Positions 25,562 to 32,428 of a stretch of 45,691 nucleotides of DNA are shown here, one piece after another. The first letter of the stretch is position 1. The number at the start of each line of letters is the position of its first letter. Made by a program: the position numbers and the translations under genes. The notes beneath the pieces were generated by a model. That model did not search any database, was not told where the DNA came from, and saw nothing but the letters and a program-made list of their open reading frames with translations. Source of the stretch: an uncultured bacterium (GTDB taxonomy: Bacteria; Bacillota; Clostridia; Oscillospirales; Oscillospiraceae); contig CAMWRX010000015.1 in the NCBI GenBank assembly GCA_947176765.1, positions 1 through 45,691 of the forward strand. The letters are read 5' to 3'.

Positions 25562-27317
25562 ACCGCAATTCTTTCATGATCCGCGCAATCAGTTCCACCC
25601 GTCGGAAGGGGGTCATGAGATACCACCCGTCGGTATAGGACTCCATGTCCCGGGCGGTTTTCACCGACAGTTCCACCGCCAGCTCCTCCGCCGCCTCCCG
25701 GCCCAGGCCCTCGTATCGCCTCACAATCTCCTCCGGCACGGATACCCCCGCCACCTCGTTGTTGAGGAACAGGGCGTTGCGGTGGCTGACAATGGGGAAC
25801 ACACCGCCCAGAATTTTCCCCTTCAGCGTCTGACGGGCCAGCGCCAGGTTTTCCAGCGCCCGGGGGGAGTGGACGGGCTGGGTGAGGAACCCCGCCGCCC
25901 CGGCCTCTTCTTTTTCCAGCGCCAGCTCCAGCTGCTTCTGAAAATTGACGGCGTTCACGTTCAGCGCCCCAAAAATCTGGAAGGGGACGGACAGACCGTG
26001 GTCGGTGAGCCCGCTGACATAGCGGATCAGCTTCCGGGAGTTGAAGTTGAACACGCTCTTCACCTCGTCCCGATCCTCGGTGGGGACGGGGTCGCCGGTG
26101 ACCAGCAGCACGTTGCGCACGCCCTCCATGCTCAGCCCCAGCAGCAGCGCCTTGGTGGCATTCAGGTTGCGGTCCCGGCAGGTCATGTGGGGCAGGGGCT
26201 CCATCCCCGTCTCCCGGCGGATCTTGCAGGCCAGCAGGGAGCTGTCCGCGCGGGGCCGGCCCACCGGGCAGTCGGACACGGTGATGGCGTCCGCCCCCGC
26301 GTCCCGCAGGGCCCGCACCCCCTCCATAAACCCGTCCACCTGGTCGTCCGCGGGCGGGTCCAGCTCCACGGCGATGACCCGCTTCCCCGCCTCCAGCTTG
26401 TCCCGCAGGCGGTTGCGCCCAGGTTGTTTCTCCATCCTGACCCTGGGCTGGGCCGGGAGGACAGCGGGCGCTATGGATAATCCCTCCAGCGCCCCGGCGG
26501 TGGCGGCGATGTGCCGGGGCGTGGTGCCGCAGCAGCCGCCCACAATGGCCGCCCCCGTCCGGACGATGTCCGCCATCTGGGCGGCAAAGTAGTCCGCTTG
26601 GCCCTGGTATACCACCCGCCGGCCCAGCACCGTGGGATAGCCCGCGTTGGGCATCACAGAGAGGAATTTGCCGTTCAAAACACTCAAATCCAGCCCCCGG
26701 ACAAATTCCAGCAGGTGATGGGGGCCCGACACGCAGTTGAAGCCCACCGCGTCCACCCCATCCAGGGCGGCGGCGCGCTCAAAGAGAGCGCGCCCTGGCA
26801 GGCCCTCCCGGGTCATTCCGTCCGCCCCCACAGCAAAGGATACCAGCAGAAACGCCTCGGGACAGCGCTCCTTGATGTACCGGGCCAGCTCGGGGATACC
26901 CTCGTCGGAGGACAGGGTCTCCACTACGAAATGGGTCAGCCCCTGATCCAAAAACACCTCCGCCTGTTGGCGGTAGCACTCCCCAGGGGACTGCGCCCCC
27001 TCCTGGGGCGCGGGGCCCAGGTCGGCGAACACGTAAGCGCCGAAGGGCCGGGCCGCCGCCAGGGCAAGGCGGCATCCCGCCCGGATAATGCGTCCGGCGG
27101 CCTCCCCGTCCGTCCCCACGTCGAAGGTGTTGGTGCGGATGGCCCGGCACCCCGCCTCCAGATAGGCCCGGTGGATGGCAGCGATCTCCTCTGGGTGGTT
27201 CACGTTTTCCGGCTCACACCGGGCCTCGATCCGGCCGGGGCGGGAGGCAAAGTACGTCCCCATGGCCCCGTCGAACAAAAGGGGCCGGTCTTGCGCCAAA
27301 TACTCTCGAATGTTCAT
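25560..27317 (-). CDS. Bifunctional homocysteine S-methyltransferase / methylenetetrahydrofolate reductase
   Basis: The 585 residues hold an N-terminal homocysteine methyltransferase domain (about 1-285) and a C-terminal MTHF reductase domain (about 300-585), like Bacillus YitJ. The zinc site is visible as GFNCVSGP and GGCCGTTP. The reductase part shows VIAVELDPP, the folate/FAD barrel motif LVTGDPVPT and AAGFLTQPV. It produces 5-methyl-THF for MetH and can itself methylate homocysteine. Its ATG overlaps the metH stop by 4 bp (ATGA), so it is translationally coupled and the last gene of the methionine operon. Confidence 0.93.
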   Translation of the reverse strand: MNIREYLAQDRPLLFDGAMGTYFASRPGRIEARCEPENVNHPEEIAAIHRAYLEAGCRAIRTNTFDVGTDGEAAGRIIRAGCRLALAAARPFGAYVFADLGPAPQEGAQSPGECYRQQAEVFLDQGLTHFVVETLSSDEGIPELARYIKERCPEAFLLVSFAVGADGMTREGLPGRALFERAAALDGVDAVGFNCVSGPHHLLEFVRGLDLSVLNGKFLSVMPNAGYPTVLGRRVVYQGQADYFAAQMADIVRTGAAIVGGCCGTTPRHIAATAGALEGLSIAPAVLPAQPRVRMEKQPGRNRLRDKLEAGKRVIAVELDPPADDQVDGFMEGVRALRDAGADAITVSDCPVGRPRADSSLLACKIRRETGMEPLPHMTCRDRNLNATKALLLGLSMEGVRNVLLVTGDPVPTEDRDEVKSVFNFNSRKLIRYVSGLTDHGLSVPFQIFGALNVNAVNFQKQLELALEKEEAGAAGFLTQPVHSPRALENLALARQTLKGKILGGVFPIVSHRNALFLNNEVAGVSVPEEIVRRYEGLGREAAEELAVELSVKTARDMESYTDGWYLMTPFRRVELIARIMKELR

Positions 27318-29737
27318 GCTCCAAACACCTTCCGGGCGATCTCCACCGACTGGCGGGCGTCCTTCGCGTAGTAGTCCGCCCCCATCTCCTTGGCGTACTC
27401 GGGGGTGACCACCGCGCCGCCCACCCAGACCGCCGGGGGATCGGGCAGGGCCTTGAGCTGCTTGATGGTCTCCTCCATGGCGGGCAGGGTGGTGGTCATC
27501 AGGGCGGACAGCCCCACCAGCCCGATATTCTGCTCCTTCACCGTGCCCACAATGACCTCTGGCGGCACATCCCGGCCTAAATCTACGGCCTCATAGCCGT
27601 AGTTCTCCATCACCGTGCGCACGATGTTTTTACCGATGTCGTGGATGTCCCCCTTGACGGTGGCGATGGCAAACTTGCCTTTCTTCACCGGGGCGCCGCC
27701 CTTTTCCGCAATGGAGGCTTTGATCACGTCGAATACCGCCTGGGCGGCCTGGGCGGCGCTCAAAAGCTGGGGCAGGAAGGCCCGCCCCGCCTCGTAGTCC
27801 TCGCCCACCTTGTCCAGGGCGGGGATGAGCCGCCCCTCCACCAGGGACAGCTCGTCCTGGCTTTGCAGCGCCTCTTTCGCCAGCCGTCCGGCGTCCCCTT
27901 CCAGTCCCCGGATAATGGCGTCCTCCAGGGTGAGACCCTTCCCCGGCGCGGCGGGGGCGGTTTTCGCCGCCGGGGCAGCGTCGGCAAACCGGGCGATGTA
28001 GTCCCGGCTGCCCGCGTCCTCGCCGGACAGCACCTTGAACGCCGCCACCGCGTCCATCATATCCCGCTGGTTCGGGTTGATGATGGGCAGGGTGAGCCCC
28101 GCCGCCATGGCCTGGATGAGGAAATTCTGGGTGACCAGGGGCCGGTTTGGCAGGCCGAAGGAGATGTTGGACACCCCCAGCACCACCTGGAGGCCCAGCT
28201 CCTCCCGCACCATGCGCACAGCCTTGAGGGTCTCTTGTGCTTGCTCCTGTTGGGCAGACACGGTGAGGGTCAGGCAGTCGATCCACACGTCCTCCGCCGG
28301 GATGCCATAGCTGAGGGCCGCGTCCAGAATGCGCCGGGCAATGGCCACCCGGCCCTCGGCGGTCTGGGGGATGCCGCGCTCATCCAAGCACAGGCCCACC
28401 ACGCTGGCCCCGTACTTTTTCACGATGGGCAGAATGCGGTCCAGCACCGCCCGCTCGCCGTTCACCGAGTTCACCGCCGCCTTGCCGTTGTACACCCGCA
28501 GGCCCGCCTCCAGAGCGTCAGGGTTGGAGGAGTCCAGTTGCAGGGGCAGGGAGACGGCGCTCTGGATCTTCTTCACCACACGGGGGAGCATGGCCACCTC
28601 GTCCACTCCGGGGAAACCTACATTCACGTCCAGGATGTCCGCCCCGGCGTCCTCCTGCTGGACGGCCACGTCCAGGATGTAATCCAGGTCGTTTTCCAAA
28701 AGGGCCTGCTGGAAGCGTTTCTTGCCCGTGGGGTTGACCCGCTCGCCGATGACCCGCACCCCGTCCAGGGCGCAGGGGGTCATGGCGGAGCACACAAAGC
28801 CCGTAGACCAGTACGTCCTGGGGGCGGGCATTTTGTCCTCCAGCGCCTTCGACAGCGCCCGGATATACTCCGGCGAGGTGCCGCAGCAGCCGCCAAAGAT
28901 GGTGACGCCCACGTCCAGGCAAGGGGCCAGCGCCTGGACAAAGTCCTCCGGGTTCATGTCGTAGGCCCCGGTGGCCGGGTCAGGCAGGCCCGCGTTGGGC
29001 TTGGCAATGACGGGCAGGCGGGTGTTCTCGCACAGCTCCTTGAGCAGCGGAGCCAGCAGGTCGGGGCCAAGGGAGCAGTTCAGCCCGATGGCGTCCGCCC
29101 CCAGACCCTCCAGCGTCCGGGCCATGGAGGCGATGGTACAGCCGGTGAAGGTGCGGCCATTTTGCTCAAAAGACATGGTGACGAACACCGGCAGATTTGT
29201 GTTCTCCTTCACCGCCAGCAGCGCGGCTTTGGCCTCGTAGAGGTCGGTCATAGTCTCGATGACCGCCAGGTCGGCCCCCGCCTTCTCCCCGGCAACGGCC
29301 ACCTCTTTGAACCACTCATAGGCCCGCTCAAAGGGCAGGGTGCCCAGCGGCTCCAGCAGCTCCCCCAGGGGGCCCATGTCCAGGGCTACGGCAGTCGGCA
29401 GACTGTCGGACCGGTCGTTGGGGCGAAGCCCCAATGACGGTCCCCCGGCATCGGTCCCAGCGGCGGCCTCTTTCGCGATGGCGATGGCGGCGGACACCAC
29501 CTCGTCCACGCTGTGCCCGGTGGAGGCCAGCTTGGGGGCGCTGGCCCCGAAGGTGTTGGCGTAGATGATATTGCTCCCGGCGTCGATGTACTCCCGGTAA
29601 ACACTTCTCAGCAGGTCGGGCTGAGTGAAGTTCAACAGCTCCGGCTTGCCCCCAGGGGGCAGGCCCTTCTGCTGCAATACGGTGCCCATAGCGCCGTCCA
29701 GAATGACGATCCCATCATATAAAAAATCAAGCTCCAC
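27314..29737 (-). CDS. metH: MetH, cobalamin-dependent methionine synthase (without activation domain)
   Basis: This 807-residue protein transfers a methyl group from 5-methyl-THF to homocysteine via cobalamin. Domains in order are homocysteine-binding (about 1-310; zinc cysteines in GLNCSLGP and GGCCGTSPE), pterin-binding (about 325-590; NPTGKKRFQQAL, DVNVGFPG) and the cap plus B12-binding module (about 610-807) with D697-x-H699-x-x-G702, where H699 is the lower axial ligand. The SAM-dependent activation domain is missing and encoded by the upstream gene. The start is GTG, with AAGGAGG seven bases before it inside the upstream gene (11-bp overlap). Residues about 96-115 are an in-frame insertion encoded by a palindromic element. 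Confidence 0.95.
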   Translation of the reverse strand: MELDFLYDGIVILDGAMGTVLQQKGLPPGGKPELLNFTQPDLLRSVYREYIDAGSNIIYANTFGASAPKLASTGHSVDEVVSAAIAIAKEAAAGTDAGGPSLGLRPNDRSDSLPTAVALDMGPLGELLEPLGTLPFERAYEWFKEVAVAGEKAGADLAVIETMTDLYEAKAALLAVKENTNLPVFVTMSFEQNGRTFTGCTIASMARTLEGLGADAIGLNCSLGPDLLAPLLKELCENTRLPVIAKPNAGLPDPATGAYDMNPEDFVQALAPCLDVGVTIFGGCCGTSPEYIRALSKALEDKMPAPRTYWSTGFVCSAMTPCALDGVRVIGERVNPTGKKRFQQALLENDLDYILDVAVQQEDAGADILDVNVGFPGVDEVAMLPRVVKKIQSAVSLPLQLDSSNPDALEAGLRVYNGKAAVNSVNGERAVLDRILPIVKKYGASVVGLCLDERGIPQTAEGRVAIARRILDAALSYGIPAEDVWIDCLTLTVSAQQEQAQETLKAVRMVREELGLQVVLGVSNISFGLPNRPLVTQNFLIQAMAAGLTLPIINPNQRDMMDAVAAFKVLSGEDAGSRDYIARFADAAPAAKTAPAAPGKGLTLEDAIIRGLEGDAGRLAKEALQSQDELSLVEGRLIPALDKVGEDYEAGRAFLPQLLSAAQAAQAVFDVIKASIAEKGGAPVKKGKFAIATVKGDIHDIGKNIVRTVMENYGYEAVDLGRDVPPEVIVGTVKEQNIGLVGLSALMTTTLPAMEETIKQLKALPDPPAVWVGGAVVTPEYAKEMGADYYAKDARQSVEIARKVFGA
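29391..29444. repeat. In-frame palindromic element inside metH
   Basis: On the plus strand GCAGTC (29391-29396) can pair with GACTGT (29401-29406). A larger arm GGACCGGTCGTTGGGGC (29408-29424) pairs with GCCCCAATGACGGTCC (29428-29443) around GAA, with one bulge and one G-U. It aligns with the addA element: GGCAGTCGG, AGACTG and GTCGTT on the left, ATGACGGTCCC on the right. Relative to the gene it lies in the opposite orientation. It encodes AGGPSLGLRPNDRSDSLPT between the conserved AIAKEAAAGT and VALDMGP blocks of MetH. Confidence 0.75.
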
Positions 29738-30386
29738 AGGTTTTCCCCTCCTTGCGGTATTGGCAGCTCTCTCGCAGATTGCAAAACCCGCAGCCCCGGA
29801 TGCGGGCGGGCTGGGGACGGTCAGACAGGCCGATGACGGCGGTGACGGACTTGGTGGGGTTCATCAGCAGGCTGTCCGTCACCTGCACCCCCAGCCGCCG
29901 CTGTGCGTCCAGCAGGGCACAAATTTCCGTTTGTAAGACCAGCGGCAGGTCGCCGTAGCCGGGGCTGAAGCGGTCGGTCAGATACAGCCCCGGGTAACGG
30001 GCGGAAATCTCCTGCTCCGCCTCATCGCAGCCCGCCTCCACCCAGGCGGAACCGCACACGTCCAGCATGGCCGCCCGGGCCATGCTCCGGGCCTGCTCGG
30101 CCCGCAGCAGCGTCTCGAACCCCGCCCCCAGGGTACAGGCCAGCAGGACAGCCTGGGAACAGTCGGCCAGCATTTTGCGGGCCATCTCCCCGGTGAGGAC
30201 GAGGCCCGTCCCCGTCAGCCCCTCTCCATCAAACATATGTTTCACATGAAACACCCGCCACACCCACCGGGGCGTCACGGTTTGGGTGAGCCTGTCCGCC
30301 ACAGCGGACATCTCAGCGTACAGCCCGGGGTCAGGCTCGCCCCGCACCCCCAGGTAGCGCAGGGGCTCCGATAAATCCAGCTTCAT
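29727..30386 (-). CDS. Stand-alone methionine synthase activation domain protein
   Basis: This 219-residue protein corresponds to the C-terminal activation module of full-length MetH, which binds S-adenosylmethionine and re-methylates oxidised cobalamin. Supporting motifs are TDRFSPGYGDLPLVLQ and SLLMNPTKSVTAVIGLSD, followed by a Cys cluster in GCGFCNLRESC near the C-terminus. It overlaps metH by 11 bp and is translated first, so the split enzyme would be made in coupled amounts. GAGGGTGATGGG precedes the ATG. The only hairpin upstream is the terminator that overlaps the preceding gene's stop; I see no separate promoter, SAM riboswitch or B12 riboswitch. Confidence 0.88.
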   Translation of the reverse strand: MKLDLSEPLRYLGVRGEPDPGLYAEMSAVADRLTQTVTPRWVWRVFHVKHMFDGEGLTGTGLVLTGEMARKMLADCSQAVLLACTLGAGFETLLRAEQARSMARAAMLDVCGSAWVEAGCDEAEQEISARYPGLYLTDRFSPGYGDLPLVLQTEICALLDAQRRLGVQVTDSLLMNPTKSVTAVIGLSDRPQPARIRGCGFCNLRESCQYRKEGKTCGA

Positions 30387-30403
30387 CCCATCACCCTCTT
30401 GTG

Positions 30404-30432
30404 AAAAGGCCCCGCGCCGTCAACGCGGGGCC
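30404..30432 (-). terminator. Terminator overlapping the ATP-grasp stop codon
   Basis: On the minus strand GGCCCCGCG pairs with CGCGGGGCC (30424-30432 with 30408-30416), followed by TTTT (30404-30407). It overlaps the stop of the ATP-grasp gene and ends only about 18 bp before the start of the methionine synthase activation gene, so it could act as an attenuator. Confidence 0.7.
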
Positions 30433-31451
30433 GATTTTGCTTCCTCCTCGGCCTCAATGGCCCGGAACCGGGACATGATACCGATCTTGTCCGGGGTGTG
30501 GACGGGAAGCTGATAGATGTCATGGCCGGGGAACTGGTTGCCCTCCACCAGGCAGGGGCCGTCCGGGGTAAAGCACACATCCCAGCCCACGTATCCCACC
30601 TCCGGGATGATCTGGGCGGCTTCCGTCACCAGGGCCTTGGCCTTGTCCCAGTCGGGGAAGGCAAAGCCCTTGATCTGCGTCCCCGTGGCGGGGTGGTCGG
30701 CGTACAGGTTTTTCTGCTTGTCCAGCGCCCGGTCGATGACGGTGCCCGTGTCCGGATCCATGGGGGCCACCATGCCGCCGCTGTTGAAGTTGTCCACGAA
30801 CTTGCCGTTGCCGATGCGGAACATGGCGGTGACCAGATACACCTTGCCGCTCTTCCCCCGGATGGTCACCATGCGCACCGTGTTGATGGAGCCGGGGTAA
30901 ATGGCCGCCACCGCGGGGTGCTGGACGATGACCTCCTCCAGCTCCAGCAGGGGGGCTTTCTCCGCCAGGTGGTCGTAGAGGGCGTCCAGGGAGGGAAAAT
31001 CCTCTGTTTTCAGCTTTTCGATGCCCCAGCCGCAGCTTCCCTTTGAGGGCTTTGCCATGAACACCGGATGGCGGCTCAGGAACGCCAGCACGTCCTCTCT
31101 GTTGTCCCCGGTCACCGGCACCCACTCCCGGTGGAGGAACCGCTCAAACCGGGCGTTAAACCTGATTTTGTCCCCGAAATCGTCCATATGGGCCTTATCA
31201 TTGTATTTCACCACGATCTCGTTGTTTCGTCCCCGGGTCAGGTAGGTGTCCCGTTGCTCTGGGGTGAGATTGTACATCTCAAACAGGTCGTAGTCCATAT
31301 AGCCCGCGCCGTACTTCACCGCGCAGTCCCGCATGTCCCGGAAGATAGACAGGCGGGAGCGGCCCGTCTTTTTATGGATGGAGCTGATTTTGTCCAGCAT
31401 GGCTTTATAGTTCATATTCAGCGCCCGCTGAACCAGATATTTTACCTTCAT
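30420..31451 (-). CDS. Sugar-transfer-associated ATP-grasp protein
   Basis: This 343-residue protein belongs to the ATP-grasp superfamily, close to the ATPgrasp_ST group often found near glycan or exopolysaccharide genes. The ATP-binding core shows FMAKPSKGSCGWGIEKL, then the acidic EEVIVQHP and the metal-binding end PCLVEGNQFPGHD. The group probably makes peptide- or acyl-type bonds on a polysaccharide or its carrier; the substrate is not known. I chose ATG 31451 because GGGAGG lies five bases before it; the open frame extends seven codons upstream. It is followed at once by a terminator that overlaps its stop. Confidence 0.78.
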   Translation of the reverse strand: MKVKYLVQRALNMNYKAMLDKISSIHKKTGRSRLSIFRDMRDCAVKYGAGYMDYDLFEMYNLTPEQRDTYLTRGRNNEIVVKYNDKAHMDDFGDKIRFNARFERFLHREWVPVTGDNREDVLAFLSRHPVFMAKPSKGSCGWGIEKLKTEDFPSLDALYDHLAEKAPLLELEEVIVQHPAVAAIYPGSINTVRMVTIRGKSGKVYLVTAMFRIGNGKFVDNFNSGGMVAPMDPDTGTVIDRALDKQKNLYADHPATGTQIKGFAFPDWDKAKALVTEAAQIIPEVGYVGWDVCFTPDGPCLVEGNQFPGHDIYQLPVHTPDKIGIMSRFRAIEAEEEAKSAPR

Positions 31452-31537
31452 GGAGACCTCCCAAGTAACCAAAAAAGAACTTTAACCCGCTGACGGCCCA
31501 AGCAAAAGCCTATCCTTTACCGCCCGGCAACAAACAT

Positions 31538-31551
31538 TTACCATATGGTAA
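31538..31551. promoter_or_regulatory. Perfect 14-bp palindrome in a divergent promoter region
   Basis: TTACCATATGGTAA is a perfect dyad between the divergent ATP-grasp and bioY genes. It has the size of a dimeric repressor operator, but the regulator is unknown. Confidence 0.4.
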
Positions 31552-31553
31552 CA

Positions 31554-31575
31554 CATTGCGGGGAAAAACGCAATG
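31554..31575. repeat. Stem-loop next to the 14-bp palindrome
   Basis: CATTGCG (31554-31560) pairs with CGCAATG (31569-31575) around an A-rich loop. It ends 15 bp upstream of the bioY -35. Its role is unknown. Confidence 0.45.
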
Positions 31576-31590
31576 CCGGGAAAAACGGTC

Positions 31591-31619
31591 TTGACAAGGC
31601 ACCGCCCTCATTGTATACT
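31591..31619 (+). promoter_or_regulatory. Promoter of bioY
   Basis: TTGACA and TATACT are separated by 17 bases, 40 bp upstream of the ATG, a near-perfect sigma-A promoter. The -10 lies within a BirA-like operator. Confidence 0.9.
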
Positions 31620-31643
31620 CTAACTCGAAAATCAGTTTACAAT
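31610..31643 (+). promoter_or_regulatory. Putative BirA (biotin repressor) operator
   Basis: ATTGTATAC (31610-31618) and GTTTACAAT (31635-31643) form an inverted repeat (8 of 9 positions) with a 16-base spacer. This matches the known BirA site format, TTGT(T/A)AAC-N14-16-GTT(T/A)ACAA. It overlaps the -10 of bioY, as expected for repression when biotin is plentiful. Confidence 0.72.
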
Positions 31644-31658
31644 CGGAGTGATTCTAGT

Positions 31659-32243
31659 ATGACAGCGAAATCCTTCGTGGACACCCGGCGGCTTACCCTG
31701 TGCGCCGTGATGGCGGCGGTGACGTGCGTGATCGCCCCCATCTCCATCCCCATCGGGCCCATCTCCATCACCGGGGGCACCCTGGCCATCTATCTGACGG
31801 CCTATATGCTAGGCGGCGTGTGGGGGACGGTGAGTACCCTGGTGTATCTGCTGGTGGGTTTTGTGGGCCTGCCCGTGTTCAGCAACTACATGGGGGGCGC
31901 GGCCCGTCTGCTGGGCCCCACGGGGGGCTATCTGGTGGGCTATCTGCCCATGGCCCTGCTGGCGGGGGCGGTGATCCAGTGGTCTGCCCACCGTTTTGAT
32001 GAAAAAGGGAAGCCCGGTATGGCCACCACCTTGGCGGTACAGTTCGCCGGGATGGTGCTGGCCACCGCGGTGCTGTACGCCTTTGGCACCGCCTGGTACT
32101 GTATCCAGGCGGGGGTGGATCTGCAAAAAGCCCTGGCGGCCTGCGTGTTCCCGTTTATCCCCTGGGATCTGGCCAAAATGGCGGTGGCGCTGATTGTGGG
32201 CACCCCCATCCGCCGCCGGCTGGAACGGGCCAACCTGCTGTGA
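31659..32243 (+). CDS. bioY: BioY, biotin ECF transporter S component
   Basis: This 194-residue membrane protein has about six helices. BioY signatures are visible: ISIPIGPISITGGTLAIYLTAYMLGG near the start, LVGFVGLPVFSNYMGGAARLLGPTGGYLVGYL in the middle, and AACVFPFIPWDLAKMAVA near the end. It captures biotin and works with an EcfAAT module or alone. I chose ATG 31659 because CGGAGTG precedes it and the promoter lies just upstream; the longer frame from 31545 would include the promoter. The BirA-like operator supports the function. A strong terminator follows. Confidence 0.94.
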   Translation: MTAKSFVDTRRLTLCAVMAAVTCVIAPISIPIGPISITGGTLAIYLTAYMLGGVWGTVSTLVYLLVGFVGLPVFSNYMGGAARLLGPTGGYLVGYLPMALLAGAVIQWSAHRFDEKGKPGMATTLAVQFAGMVLATAVLYAFGTAWYCIQAGVDLQKALAACVFPFIPWDLAKMAVALIVGTPIRRRLERANLL

Positions 32244-32250
32244 GTCCAGC

Positions 32251-32293
32251 GCCCTGTCCCGGTACGCGCGCCGTACCGGGGCAGGGCTTTTTT
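32251..32293 (+). terminator. Terminator of bioY
   Basis: GCCCTGTCCCGGTACG (32251-32266) pairs with CGTACCGGGGCAGGGC (32272-32287), with one G-U, followed by six Ts. Confidence 0.92.
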
Positions 32294-32401
32294 CGGGTTG
32301 ATCCACCTATGGCGAAAAGAGTTGGCAAAAAAGGGCTTTCTTTTCCCGCCGGTTCGTAGTAATATATTGAGGTTGAGGATTTTCCCGTTTTACAGACGTG
32401 A

Positions 32402-32416
32402 GCGCGCCCGGCGCGC
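32402..32416 (+). repeat. Short GC hairpin upstream of the PMT gene
   Basis: GCGCGC (32402-32407) pairs with GCGCGC (32411-32416) around CCG. It ends two bases before the GGAGG ribosome binding site, so it could limit or tune initiation. Confidence 0.5.
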
Positions 32417-32428
32417 ATGGAGGTTCCC

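Noticed and set aside
26772-26794. GGCGCGCTC/GAGCGCGCC hairpin inside the metF-type gene
   Set aside because: It encodes a plausible native helix and has no similarity to the addA/metH elements.
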